In this document: in pieces, positions 11,573 through 22,693 of the stretch
How the letters are laid out: every line of letters starts with the position of its first letter
How positions within the stretch are numbered: the stretch's first letter is position 1
Source: Kingdonia uniflora
Taxonomy: Eukaryota; Streptophyta; Magnoliopsida; Ranunculales; Circaeasteraceae
Direction of reading: 5' to 3'
DNA: 64,000 nucleotides
Assembly (NCBI GenBank): GCA_014058105.1
Contig: JACGCM010000679.1
Span: forward strand, 124,001 to 188,000
Translations under genes and position numbers: made by a program
Notes under the pieces: generated by a model
The model's input: only the letters and a program-made list of their open reading frames with translations
Told to the model about the DNA's origin: nothing
Database searches by the model: none

Positions 11573-12454
11573 TTGTTTGGGTAATTAACTATGTTACCTC
11601 TGCAGCAGTTATCGAGAGTAGAGATTAATAGAAAAATAGTAACTGTGGCAAGATGAACTGGAGATACCAAAGTGACGATCTGGAGATGCTGAGTCGAGGA
11701 CTAGGTCTCTATCTTTAAGACGTTTCGCTGCACTGCCCTTTGCAAATAGTTGATTACTGCGTTACCTCCAAGATAAAACAGTGTAGTGGGAACTTCTCCT
11801 GCAAGGAAGAAGTACCTTCGAATGATTTATACTTTCAATAACTTTACTCGGGTTCCAGACTCAAGATTGAAAGAAAAGAGAAGAGAAGAACTGTGTATTC
11901 GATGGATTGATAAAACTGAGGCGCAGTTTCTCTTTATATAGAGCTAGTTCGAAACGGTAACAAGATTTAATGGTGGGACACGTCATCAAAACGTTCGAAA
12001 CGGAAATGAAACGTTAAGACTTAATTTTGAAACAGTTACGTTTGAGAAAATCAAAAATGAAAAAGTTTAGCTCGATATAGATTCGGTTTGAATTTGGTTT
12101 CCTGGGAACTCCAGATCGAAATAGACTGAGTTCGAATTTGGTTTCCTGGTAACTCCAGGTCGAAAGGACTTGATTCAAAATGATCCAGGTCGAGATCGAT
12201 TGGACTCAGTTGGAATTGGTCCAGTTGGTTCAGGTCGAATAAAATTGTTTTTTGACAAAATCAATTCTTTCATAGAAGCCCAAGTCCGAGGCTCAAGCCC
12301 ATGAGCCAAACAAAGTTTTAAACCCATTTTTTCGGCCAGCCCCCGCCCAACATATATAATAAATGATATATGTTATATCAAGGAAACAAACTACTCTTCC
12401 AAGTAATGTGGGACTAACAAGCCACATAGTGTTTTGGAGATATAAAACCCAATA
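11573..12454 (-). repeat. Copia-1 5' LTR
   Basis: 882 bases, partner of 6268-7149. A TATA box (TATATAAAGAG on the minus strand) lies at 11933-11941. It ends on the plus strand as ATA where ACA is expected, and is followed at once by the duplicated ACTAT. Confidence 0.9.
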
Positions 12455-12459
12455 ACTAT

Positions 12460-12747
12460 TCTGGTGATGAAGGCGAGGTGTCTGGTGATGATGCCAGAGT
12501 AAAGGGTGTTGGCAAAAAGGGAGCCAGAGAAAAGGGTGTTGGAGAAAAGCTACTATATTATTTGACCTTCAAAGATATATCAGGTATAAGGTTGTATGGC
12601 TGTGTTTCCAATAGGAATGAGAAGGCACTACTTTTCTCAATGAAGATTAGAAGAGGAACCAGGAATATAGCAGATATCCCACCTCTTGAATTTGATACAC
12701 CATTGGGTAAGGATGATGCAGTTTTGACCTCGCCAAAATTATTGTAG
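12460..12747 (+). CDS. Unknown acidic/basic reading frame, part 2
   Basis: This frame continues part 1 (6127-6267) across Copia-1. It opens SGDEGEVSGDDARVKG, has a short internal repeat (GVGKKGAREKGVGEK), then LLYYLTFKDISGIRLYGC and PPLEFDTPLGKDD, and stops at TAG 12745-12747. Together the two parts give about 140 uninterrupted codons, much longer than nearby random frames. I recognise no domain. Downstream the same strand carries degenerate acidic sequence and then the PMD core of gene 2, so this may be its N-terminal extension, or a separate small gene. Confidence 0.45.
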   Translation, partial: SGDEGEVSGDDARVKGVGKKGAREKGVGEKLLYYLTFKDISGIRLYGCVSNRNEKALLFSMKIRRGTRNIADIPPLEFDTPLGKDDAVLTSPKLL

Positions 12748-12841
12748 AGGCTCAAATGATGGATATAGAAAATGAACTTGTTGGGTTTGATGATCAATCA
12801 AAATCAACAGAAGACGAACCGTTGTAAGAAACAAAGGAGAA

Positions 12842-13230
12842 GTACTTATTGGCTCTGGTGATGGGCAAACAAAACCCTCAAAAGATGATCATGTTGCACC
12901 AATGGAAGTAGATGATTTTGTTGGTTCTCGTGAGGAGAAAGCAAAAACAATGCTATTATTTTTTTTATTTTTTTAAGCTGGTTTTTATAGGGATCCGCAA
13001 CCTTGAGTTTCCAACCCCAAAAGGTTTCGAACCCATGACCTCTCACTAGGTGGAGAGGTACTACCACCACTGGGCCAAGAGCCCAATGGTAAAGCAATAC
13101 TATTATACTAGTGGTAGAAGAAGTTCTTGTTGGCTATAGTGGTGGGCAAACAAATCCCTTAGAAATGGATTTTGTTGTACAAATGAAGTAGAAGAACTTG
13201 TTGGTTCTCGTGATGAGCAAAAAAAATCCC
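12842..13230 (+). repeat. Degenerate coding repeat with a SINE inside
   Basis: Four imperfect copies of a unit of about 50-60 bases begin near 12842, 12911, 13123 and 13191. Each contains a form of CTTRTTGGYTCTSGTGATGRGC and would encode something like VLVGSGDGQTNPLE. Frames are broken. The SINE at 12960-13094 separates copies two and three. Likely an acidic low-complexity linker of the PMD gene 2 unit. Confidence 0.5.
12960..13094 (-). mobile_element. tRNA-derived SINE, full length with target-site duplication
   Basis: On the minus strand the head has a pol III box A (TGGCCCAGTGG) and a box B (GGGTTCGAAACC), followed by a body and an A-rich tail of A runs broken by T (12960-12976). Flanking copies of CAATRCTATTAT at 12948-12959 and 13095-13106 differ at one base and form the target-site duplication. 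At 135 bases the length fits plant SINEs. It needs LINE reverse transcriptase to move. The single difference between duplications suggests moderate age. Confidence 0.85.
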
Positions 13231-13621
13231 TTAGAAGTTGAACCTATGGCGACAGGGGTGGTAGAAGTACTTAATGAGATTGTAGAAGAGCCTAAAGTTT
13301 AAGGGCCAACCTTGGCTCTCCAACCCAACCAGCCTGATGAAGAACATGGCTAAGTTGATCCGCTATGTGTTGCAGCTGATGTTTCTGCATTTCTTCCTCA
13401 TCTCTAAAAAAAGACTTCACTCTTTACGCTATGACTCTCTTTACGCTATCAAGGATGCCCGGAACCCACCTACAACAAGAACAAGATCAACATTGATGGT
13501 GTTGGACCTGGTGATGGTAATAATGATATTAATAATAAGTAAATACTGCCGTTGGTGTTAAATGTCAGTGATTCTTCTGGAGAAGATAGCGCTGGCGCGG
13601 ATCGAGACTGAAAAATATCTT

Positions 13622-14074
13622 GGGGGTCCTATAAGATCTACTATTCTCACTAGCTACAGATACCACAGGGCTAACGCTATATGCGCTTGGGATGATCTCG
13701 ACATGATGTTTCCCAGATAACACGCGGTTAACATGAATGCATGGAACTGACGAGATGGGTGCTCAAAGTTTTGTGAAAGGATCATTTCCTCAGGGTTGAG
13801 TAGCTTATTTGATGTGTACTGCAAATGTAACAATAAGGTTGTTATCAAGGCATGGGCAGAGAAGTGGATGTCAGAGACCAATACTATCCATTTGACCTAT
13901 GGGGAGATGACCATTACAGTAGATAATGTGTACCATCTAATCTGTATCCCCATTGTAGATACGCTAATTGATTTTCAAGATAGATTGCTGGAAGATGATG
14001 GCAAGAAGAAAACAAAAGGTATAATTGAGTACTACTCTAAGCTGGCAGTGAAGTTGTTTGTACTAAAAATTTAG
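13622..14074 (+). pseudogene. PMD gene 2, N-terminal part of the PMD core
   Basis: The frame starts GGPIRSTILTSYRYHRA, typical of the region before PMD cores. It then gives VVIKAWAEKWMSETNTIHL, YGEMTITVDNVYHLICIPI and DFQDRLLEDDGKKKTKG, and ends at TAG 14072-14074. Two in-frame stops lie before the core (near 13718 and 13748). Sequence 13231-13621 upstream is an acidic, broken linker (DSSGEDSAGADRD). The copia LTR of the chimeric insertion begins right at the end, and the gene resumes at 21438. It is not a copy of PMD gene 1; the two share only family motifs. Confidence 0.75.
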
Positions 14075-14075
14075 G

Positions 14076-14725
14076 TAGTCAGTCTCCCTTTTACAACAAG
14101 AACAAATTACAAAAATCGTCGAACAAGTAATAAACCAAATGAGGAACAAAACAAGGACAAAGAATTTACTCGGAGGAGGAAAGTGGAAAACCCATTTGGA
14201 TGAAAAAAACTACTCCTCGTGAACAATCCACTATAAATCAATAGGTTACAATACGATCTCTCAAACTTCCTCGAAGCTTTAATGGAGTATCTCAAACCCT
14301 AGTTCTCTTTAGAATTAAACTCACACAAGATAATCTAAGAAATACACTAAGTATCCCTTATATAGTTGGGAGGTATTACATCAATTAGAACTCAAAGTAT
14401 GGATCACGAGGCAAGCCAGCGTTTTCACTCCAATCTTTTCAAACTGTGTTTACGATGTTTATTCGAACAGACTTCAGAGTCTCTTCGAATAGAACGTGTT
14501 CTGAGACATATATCCGAATAGACTTTGAGTTTGTTCGATCGAACTATTTTCTATTCGAATAATGCCTGTTCTGCCTCTTCTATTTGAACATACCAAAGTC
14601 TATTCGAACATAACACTAAAAATCTATATTTTCTTTCCATCTTCGATCCTCGCTCATTCTACGAACTCTAATGAACATCCACGAACATAAATTGAGTTCA
14701 TTCCTTAAGAATGCCCTACTTGAAA
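14076..14725 (-). repeat. Copia-2 3' LTR
   Basis: On the minus strand it follows the polypurine-like TCAAGTAGGGCA (about 14720). Its start matches the LTR start of Copia-3 at about 42292 (AATGAACTC, then ATGTTYGTGGATG), so the two are one family. TTCGAA hexamers are at 14462, 14484, 14554 and 14603. A TATA box (TATATAAGG) lies at about 14352-14360. The end abuts the TAG of the PMD fragment. Boundaries are approximate because TG/CA ends are worn. Confidence 0.6.
14462..14608 (-). promoter_or_regulatory. TTCGAA cluster in the Copia-2 U3
   Basis: Four exact hexamers plus TTCGATCGAA within 150 bases, about 100 bases upstream (minus strand) of the TATA box at 14352-14360. Confidence 0.55.
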
Positions 14726-14776
14726 TCGACCGTAACCCATCTCCAAATCTCAAATAATAAATTTCTCACGCTACCC

Positions 14777-16745
14777 GGGCTTTCAATCATGATGTCCAAC
14801 AAAGTTGTACATGTCGTCAACTACTGAAAAGTCACCATCTTTGTAAACATATCGGTCAGATTCACATCAATGTGAATCTTTATAAGGTTTAACATGCCGT
14901 CTTCGGGGAGCGACCGAATATAATGATATCGAATATCAATATGCTGTTCCTAGAGTGTAAAGTTGTATTCTTTGTTAAGTGTATTGTGCTTTGATTATCG
15001 CTATACATCTTAGGAAGATGTTGTTCTTTATCAAGCTCTTTTATCAACCCTTTAAGCCAAACCTTATCCTTTCACGCTTCCGTAGCTGTAACATATTCGC
15101 CTCTGTCGTAGATAAAGCTATAATCTTTTGTAGCCTCAAAACCCATGTCATCGCACTACTTCCCAATGTAAATACAAATCTACTAGTGATCTTCCGCCTA
15201 TCAATGTCATTCGGCATATCAGAATCAACAAAACCCTATAAGCATATCTGAGAACTCCCATAGCATAATGTCATATCTTGAGTCCCTTTTAGATACCTAA
15301 GTATCCATTTCACAGCTCTCCAATGATCCTTGCCTGGATTAGTCATATACTTACTAATAACTCCCACTTCTTGGGCAATATCCTGTCTCGTACAAATCAT
15401 AGCGTATATAAGGCTACCAATCGCTGATTGATAAGGAACCTTCTTCATCTTATCACGATCCTTTTGCATCTTCAGAATATACTATTTTGATAATTTAAAG
15501 TGACCTTCCAATGGTGTAATAACAACCTTAAAATCATCCATATTAAACCGTTTAAGTACTTTGTCGATGTACTCAGCTTGAGATAACTTCAATTCTTGCC
15601 GCTTTTTACATCGTGTAACATGCATACCAATAACTTGTTTTGTACCACCCAAGTCCTTCATAGAAAAATCCTGGGACAACTATTCCTTCGACTTGACAAT
15701 CTCTTCCATGACGACACTTACTACTAACATAATTTCTACATACAAAAGTGGAATGATATAAAAGTTTCCCATAATCTTGATAAAACAACAGTGATCTGCA
15801 TTGCATTTCAAATAACCATTTCTGAATATAAATTGATTGAACTTTAAATACCACTGACTCAGTGCATGTTACAAATCATATAAGCTCTCCGTGAGCCTAC
15901 ACACTAGATCTTCTTTCCCTTTAACTGTATACCCTTCTGATTACTTCATATAATTTTTTTTATCAAACTAGCCATGAAGAAATGTTGTCTTGACATCAAG
16001 TTGCTAAAGATGTAAATTTTCAATTACAACTATATTAATCGCAACTCGAATAGTAGACATCTTCACAACAGGAGCAACGATCTCACCAAAATTAGCACCT
16101 TATTTATGCTGAAAGATTTTCACCACAAGTCTAGTCTTGAATCTCCTTGAACCATTAGATTCTTGCTTTAGTCTGTATACCTACTTGTAGTGCAATACTC
16201 TCTTCCCTTTCGATAATTAAACTAAATCCCAAGTTTGATTTACTAACAATGACTGCATCTCATCATCCATAGCAAGCTCCTACTTTCTCTTGGCTTCTAC
16301 ATCTTAAGTCTCCTTATAACTTTCTAGTTCACCGCCATCTATTAGTTATAAGTGATACAGGGAGTTAACTTACCTAGCCATAGTTTTGCATTTCTCAACT
16401 CCTTTTAAAGTAATATTGGAATGTCAAGATTATTTGGTTCCTCTCCTTGATCTGGTACATCGGACTCAACCATGACTTCTTCAACTTCTCGAGAGGGTTC
16501 AAATTCAATGTTGAGACTTTCTACTGCTTTACTTCGATTCCTTTCCATAGGTACTTCTAATTCTTTATATAAGACTTTCTCATTAAATATAAAATTTCGG
16601 CTCCAGACAACTTTCTAATTCTTCACATCCCAAAATCGATACCCAAACCCATTACCGCCATATCCAATGAATATGCACTTTGTTAAGTTTGCATCCAACT
16701 TTTTCCTTGTATATGAATAATCAAGTACATATGAGGTACAACCAA
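14777..16745 (-). pseudogene. Copia-2 pol fragment (integrase tail, RT, RNase H)
   Basis: Minus-strand conserved pieces in order are FGCTSYVLDYSYTRKKLD, FIGYGGNGFGYRFWDVKN, the RT end (DFSMKDLGGTKQVIGMHV at 15679-15620, LSQAEYIDKVLKRFNMDD), RNase H (SAIGSLIYAMICTRQDIA, DHWRAVKWILRYLKGTQDM at 15469-15240) and the C-terminal end (IDIRYHYIRSLPEDGML, VNLTDMFTK). Many stops and frameshifts interrupt it. It shares these motifs closely with Copia-3 (27.0-29.2 and 41.5-42.3 kb), of Tnt1/Tork-like type by resemblance. Gag, protease and the integrase core are missing; gypsy sequence takes their place. Confidence 0.8.
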
Positions 16746-16749
16746 ATAC

Positions 16750-19127
16750 ATAAGTCATCAACTGATGATAAATAAGTATCGATTGTAGAGTCTTTATCTA
16801 AAGGAGATGGCTCAAACAGCTTTAAATGCTCGACATTAATCACCGAATACATCTTCATGAAAGGTGGCAAATCCAACTGGAATGCGTTGTCACCAATCTT
16901 CTTGAGTATCGTAAATAGACCATAACGGATAGGCTTGAGTTGTTTACCTTTCCCCTTTAGTCGTTCTTTATCAAAATGCAACTAAACTAGGTCATCCTCT
17001 TGATAAGTACACTCAACTCGATGCCTGTCGCATCAGGCCTTATACTTTACTTGAGATGTGTTGTATTAAATGCAACCACGAACCACATGTGCAACATCCA
17101 CTCGCATCTTCATCCAATAGACATAATGCCATAAATTTAAATGAGTCTGCTCAACCCCAAAATGATATGTAACCCAGGATCAATGAACCTCTCTAATCTA
17201 ATACAAGCGGTCTCCACTCTCAATGACATGTAACCCTTGGTGATCGTCATATCCTACAACATACTCTGACCAAACAATAAGCTGTATCTGAATAACTACC
17301 AACATAGCAAAAATAGTTGGTAATAGGGTTTAAGATAACTTGTTAGCCATTTTATTATCCACTCCCTTCTTATACTTGATAATCAAGGTGAATTGCTATA
17401 GATACGACATCCACTTCATCTGGTGAGCTTGTTGTAGCTTGGACTGTATAGTTAAAAATTAGAAGGGTTTGTGATTATAATGTACCATAACCTCCTCTTA
17501 TAACTTCTCTATTTTGGTTTGTTACTTTGAAGAATTTGTCATTGTAGACAATACTTTAGCCGACGTACCCTCTTGAATTGGTCGTACCAATAACATAAAC
17601 TTGCTGTTCGTATTAACCAACCTCTTTACTTAAGTCGTCGTTACTAAATTATTCGTGGCGACATGCTCCTTACAAACATTGATATAGAACTTCTTTCCCT
17701 CCTTCACAAGACGATACTTGCGAGCTCTATGGTAATAAATTGTAACTCAGTCTTAAAGATAAGGGCTACCCAGGATGATCTGACACACATCTAAAAGAAC
17801 CACCTCATACGTAACCTTGTTAATAATCCTGTCAGTGATTATAAATTTTAATGTACATTGCTTTGTGATCATCAACTCCGCATCTTTCTGAATCCGCCTT
17901 AAGCCTTACAGCTTAAGATGACCTGTAGTAGTCAGACCAATTTTCATCACCAGCGCCTCAGAAATCAAGTTTTCTTAACTACCCAGATTAACAATGGCAT
18001 CTACTAAGCTCTGCTTCACTTAAATACTAACATGGCAAAGTTCTTCTCGACTCTCTTTCTCAGTAGCCATAGTCTTCTGAAACATAAGAATAAGCTCAGG
18101 ATTCTGTTTATCTAAATCTGGGAGGTCAACAACCACTACGGCTAATGCATATTCCTCTTTCTTGCTCTTCTCCTCCTTCAGCCTAAGCTCTAGGTAAAGT
18201 TTTCAACATTTATCTGAAATATGCCCACTTGCCTTACAATGACTGTAATAATTCTCCTTAGATGAAGACCCATCTCCTTTGAACTCTCCCTTATGCTCGT
18301 TCTTCTAACTATACTTCTACCCCGGCTTGTTCTTGTCGTCTTCTTTGTCACTCTTCAAGTATTTGCCTTCAATAACAATTGCCTTCACGGTTGCATCTTC
18401 AATATTGGCCACAGTAAAAAACTTCAACTCTCTTCTAATAGACTCCGATAAACCCTACATGTACTTCATGAACACCTCATACTCGTCCACATTAATGTCT
18501 AAAACCAAATCTTGGTTAAGAAACTCTGCAGTGAACTCTTGTACATATTGCTCAAACTTTTTGTACAAATTATGCAATTTGAACCATCTCTCTTGCTCAT
18601 ACCCAATCAGATAAAATTGTTTCCACACCAACACCTTGAACTCCTTCAAACTCAAGCTTCCTACTTCATGACATTTTCGATAGGACTTCTACTACGTAAG
18701 TGCATAACTTTTAAATTTCAGTATATAAAAGCATATTTTTTAAGCATTAGAATATTCGTAAACGAAAAAATAGGTCTCTAACCTATCTAACTAATTATCC
18801 AACTTCTTGGGATCGATAAAACCATCGAATAGATGAATTTTGATTTTAAAACCGATACAAAGATTACGTATAAGATTTATTGACTTATCAATAACTGATC
18901 GCTCCTCAACGGAGTTTGCATCACTAGAATTACTATCAACCATCTCGTTAATATTGTCTCTCTCCTCCTCCGCAACCCCTTTCTTCTTTGTTCATTTTCA
19001 CCATTTCGTAAAAGTAAAAGCTTTGGTGAAGTTTGCGAGACATAATTGCTCTACCAATTCACCTCGATTAGTAGTTAGGCTAGAAACTTTAATTTCTAAC
19101 TTCGTGAGTGGATCTTCGGAATCGCTC
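16750..19127 (-). pseudogene. Gypsy-1 gag-pol relic with internal deletions
   Basis: Gag begins MSDSEDPLTKLEIKVSSL at the ATG near 19127. It includes LKEFKVLVWKQFYLIGYEQE (about 18640) and a CCHC-like knuckle, then a protease-region tail, VLLDVCQIILGSPYL (about 17770). After a gap where RT should be, an RNase H tail appears: KWMSYLQQF-like and IIKYKKGVDNK, at about 17420-17350. Last is the integrase C-terminal tail HFDKERLKGKGKQLKPIRYG (16981-16721). RT and most of the integrase are deleted. A primer-site-like TGGTATTAGA, resembling the tRNA-Met complement TGGTATCAGA, lies just before gag at about 19205-19214. Confidence 0.75.
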
Positions 19128-19224
19128 ATCTTTAAATTTGTCCTTTATTTGCTTGAGTCGATCACGTGTTGAGACCATAAACCATAATCCTCCCAAGAAT
19201 TGCTACTTAAAAATCTAATACCAC

Positions 19225-19926
19225 TTAATCTATAATTAAATTAAGAGTAACCTAAATTGAAGAATAAATATGAAGAACAAACAATTGGCGAGAAAATATC
19301 TCTTTTAGAGCTTCAATTGCTCAATCACTTAATTTTAATTAAATTCCACTCAAACCCTAAGTCTCTCTTACAAAAACTTGGATCTTCTCTCTTTGCCTAA
19401 CCTTACCATTTAATAGAGGTTATAAGTTTTTTGTTACAAATTCAGACAAAAATGCCCTTGGAAATGCCTAAAATGATGAAGGAACACGATAGTCGTTCGA
19501 ACAACAGGCCAAATTAAGCCTGTAAAATAAAGCAGGCAGATTTAGCCTTTTTGGGAATAAGTTGCTTGAACGAACCTAAATGCCGTTCAAACGACTTTCA
19601 AGAATTTGCCTAAAATAGAGGCATGCATATTTGGTTTTCTAGGAACCCAAATGTCATTCGAACGACTCCAAATATCATTCGAACGACTTGCTAATTTAAG
19701 CCTAAAATTAGAGGCAGCTAAAATTGGTCTCCTTTTCCTCATATCTCGTTTGAACGGCGCCAAGGATCGTTCGAACGAGTTGACATCTTTTGAAGGGATT
19801 TAATCTTCAGATCCTCCTGAATCATTCCTCAAAATTTCAACATAAAAGGGTTATAGCCATCTTACACTATCTTGGCTAGTAGAAAAGTTCAATACTAAAG
19901 GGAAAAAATGTATTGATGTATCAACA
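19225..19926 (-). repeat. Gypsy-1 5' LTR (approximate)
   Basis: It starts on the minus strand as TGTTGATACATC at 19926 and ends before the primer-site-like motif near 19214. No second copy is in the window. The 3' boundary is uncertain because a CA end is not clear. Confidence 0.5.
19496..19775 (-). promoter_or_regulatory. TTCGAA cluster in the Gypsy-1 U3
   Basis: Exact hexamers at 19496, 19657, 19678 and 19770, mostly inside the longer palindrome-like form CRTTCGAACGA. They lie 150-430 bases from the LTR start. Confidence 0.55.
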
Positions 19927-21437
19927 TAACTAGAGTTAAACTATACGACCTGAGCGTACCTACTTTATTCTTTTGGATATAGTTTGTTTGCCAACAAGAG
20001 CTATAATATGATTTATTTAAAATTCCTGGAGCCACTTAGATACATGAATAAGATCAAGTGTTATGCGTGGGTGTTAACTGGCAAAAGCAGGTCTTGTAGA
20101 AAATGGTATAAAATTATGAATTGCCGTTCTCTATTAGGAGCCTAAGTAAAACTTATTTCCAATCTTGTGTTCTCTAATAAAAATATTTAAACTAAGAAAT
20201 AGTTAAACTTAAAAGACAATAAATATGGCTAATTTTTTGGGTTTACTGAATTTGAAGAAACTAGGGATTAGATTTTCCTGCCATAATACATATCAACATA
20301 AATAATTAAGTAGTAGATTTCCTAATTTAAGATAAATACTTTTAACGGCCTTATGCCAAATTAATCTCCCATTTTATTGATGCACTAATTAAAAAATACT
20401 ATGTGAATAGGAACATTCATTGAAAATACGAACTATTAAAGCATTGCTAAATATAATTCGTTAATCGACGTAATATTTATAAACAACTTAGCATTAATGA
20501 TTTGAGTAAATAAAATTAACTATATTATTCATAGTTCCATAAAACTTAATCTATATCTTCAATTAAGGTGATCATAGAATAATAATACATCAACTAACTA
20601 ATATAGAGAGGAGATCATATAATTAAACATAATAGGGAGAAATTCTACTTCAACATCATTATATGTCAAACATGGATTAATGGTGGTTCCATCCTCACCC
20701 TAGAAAGAGATTTAGCTACTTATATTCGTAATATTAAAGAAAGAAAAAAACAAAACAAATAAAGACATAAAGAGAATAATTAACTTAACATTTTTTTTCA
20801 ATAATAAAGAACTTACAACCAAAGATCTTCTTCAATCCTTCAATACCTCAAGCTCTTCTCATACAAAGTCAGTTATCTCTCCAGGAAGTTATGTGCAGAG
20901 AGAGGCATATGACTCTTATTTATAGACCATAAGAATCTTAAAACCAACATCTTAATCGGAAAGTCCAAAAACTGCTGGTTTTCACCAACTTTCCAATTTT
21001 ATTCCCAAAAATATACATTTCAGAAAATTATGATATAATTCTGTAAAATAGATCAAAGGGTTTCCTAAATCTTCATAAAGTTTAAACCCAATTGGAATTT
21101 TCTAAGTTTGTCTGCTTTACGATTTTCTTCAGCTGCTATTTTCTCTTGAAAATTGTTTTTCTTGATTTAGAAATTTCCTCTCCTCTTTTGCATAAAGTTA
21201 CTTCTAATTCCTTGGAGCATCTTCATCAATAACTCTTGTAAATAGCTTGAAGACTTGTATTTAGAATAGGATCTCCAATAGTGCTCTAAAATTAGGTTTT
21301 TTTCTCACAAATTGTACATTTATTCTTGTATAATCTGAAAATCATAAAATAATCATATAAGCCTTATTTATTAATAAAAATGAGGCTTAAGAAGCTTTAA
21401 ATAGAAGGTACGAAATGGTCATTTTACATGCCCATCA
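19927..21437. other. AT-rich sequence with a possible minus-strand solo LTR
   Basis: No coding similarity is seen. The minus strand starts TGATGGGCATG at 21437, exactly where PMD gene 2 coding sequence resumes, and has a TATA box (TCTATAAATAAG) at about 20920. This would suit a solo LTR of roughly 0.7 kb. The far end and target duplication could not be fixed. Confidence 0.3.
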
Positions 21438-22669
21438 GTGGGGTGTTCTTGCCTTAGCCTATCTTTACTGCCAGCTAGGGTATGGATCACGTAAATCGTG
21501 TCGCTAGATATATGGTTTTCTAAGACTACTTGATGTATATCCATGTTGCATATATAAATTATTACATCTTATTTAGCTTATATGATTTATTTTCACTGAA
21601 CTTAAATTACAGGCATGGGTTTACAAGAATGAACTTGTCAACGATTGGATAAAACCTCCTAAAAACATAGAATACCAGGACAACAACCTTTGCACTTGTC
21701 AGTGGGACCCAGTGTCCATACAAAGTCACAAAAAAGAATTGATCAAGTACTGAGGGTACTTGGATTCTTTGGTAAAGGAAAAGGTTAGTCCCAATCTAAT
21801 TGTTTTTTGGATGACTGTGGCGTGACTCACTGCTTACGTTGTACTTTTGACGTATCTCATATATTACATCATTGTGTCGCACATATGTCAAGATTTACGC
21901 TACCGTGGTTATCCATAACGTATGTATGTTAATACATTTTCTATGAGACGTTAATCAGTCCTAACGTTAGCTTTTTCAACGTTTCCTATCTCTTATGTTG
22001 GCATATATCTTCATTTATATTTATGTTTATATATACTCAGCTTTATATTCTAAAATAGGTAACCTTCTTTCTTTGGCTTATTCAGTGATCTAGTCTGAGG
22101 AACCTTCAAGATATTACATTTTATAATGGTATACTTCAATATTTTAACATTATGGAAGCTTATGACCTAATGAGGGCTTTAAGGCAAATGGGTCGTGTAC
22201 AGTGCATCCCAAGACTGCGATTACATCCTAAGGAAACCAAGAGAGGTTTGAATATATTATAGTATCATATTGAGCATGAACTTAATCGTCCCTTTCAATG
22301 GACTTTAATCCATTTCTCAGGTAAGAGGGATCTTTGCCTTGATGAGTGGGAATGTGATGAAGGATATGAGGCATGGTACGAGCGTAGAACCCACCTTCAT
22401 ATTATAAAGCTGGATGATGATGAATCAAAGGATGAAGAATCTCGTTATTCATAGGGTACAACTACTAATGAGAAGTCGTCTGAACCCGATGTGCATGCTA
22501 AAGTAGAAAGTGCTTCTATACTTCTTATCAACATTGAGGTGCTAATATTTGAATTCATACTTACAATTCACATGTTTTACAAACTCAGAGGCGAAAGATG
22601 CTCTCATCTGCAGATCAGTTGGAGAAAATAGTGCATAAATACAAAGACGCTTTAGCGTCAATGAAATAA
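21438..22669 (+). pseudogene. PMD gene 2, C-terminal part (four exons)
   Basis: The PMD core resumes with WGVLALAYLYCQLGYGSRKS (from 21439) and RLLD at 21534. Intron 21535-21612 (GT-AG, 78 b, phase 0) leads to AWVYKNELVNDWIKPP. This intron is at the same place and phase as the one in PMD gene 1 (QLLT|YWFYEY). Intron 21784-22085 follows, then SLRNLQDITFYNGILQYF, AYDLMRALRQMGRVQCIP, NRPFQWTLIHFSG and an acidic tail. Intron 22540-22588 precedes RRKMLSSADQLEKIVHKYKD and TAA at 22667-22669. In-frame stops are at 22086 (first codon of its exon), about 22260 and 22452, plus a TAG in the first exon. The frame slips in an A run at about 22500. About 100 residues between this part and 14074 are missing. 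Relatives act in nuclear silencing and some are carried by transposons. Confidence 0.75.
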
Positions 22670-22693
22670 GACATTTTAAATGTTTCATACTTT

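Larger units (their letters stand above)
6268..12454 (-). mobile_element. Copia-1: complete Ty1/copia LTR retrotransposon with target-site duplication
   Basis: Two 882-bp LTRs (6268-7149 and 11573-12454) flank a minus-strand gag-pol region. ACTAT occurs at 6263-6267 and 12455-12459 as a 5-bp target-site duplication. The plus-strand LTR ends are TG...ACA on the left copy and TG...ATA on the right. A polypurine tract, GTGGGGGAT on the minus strand, abuts the 3' LTR at 7150-7158. No canonical tRNA-Met primer site is visible after the 5' LTR. The first 220 bases of the two LTRs differ at roughly one base in eight to ten, so the insertion is old. The domain order protease-integrase-RT-RNase H makes it copia. 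It splits an unknown reading frame. Confidence 0.92.
14075..19926 (-). mobile_element. Chimeric LTR element: gypsy 5' half joined to copia 3' half
   Basis: Read on the minus strand, this block runs: gypsy-type 5' LTR (about 19926-19225), gypsy gag, protease, RNase H tail and integrase tail (19127-16750), then without a gap copia integrase tail, RT and RNase H (16745-14777), polypurine tract and copia 3' LTR (about 14725-14076). Both halves have the same orientation, and the join falls in the integrase C-terminal region of both. It separates two parts of PMD gene 2. It may be a recombinant or two insertions fused by deletion. No matching LTR pair or target duplication was found. Confidence 0.6.
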
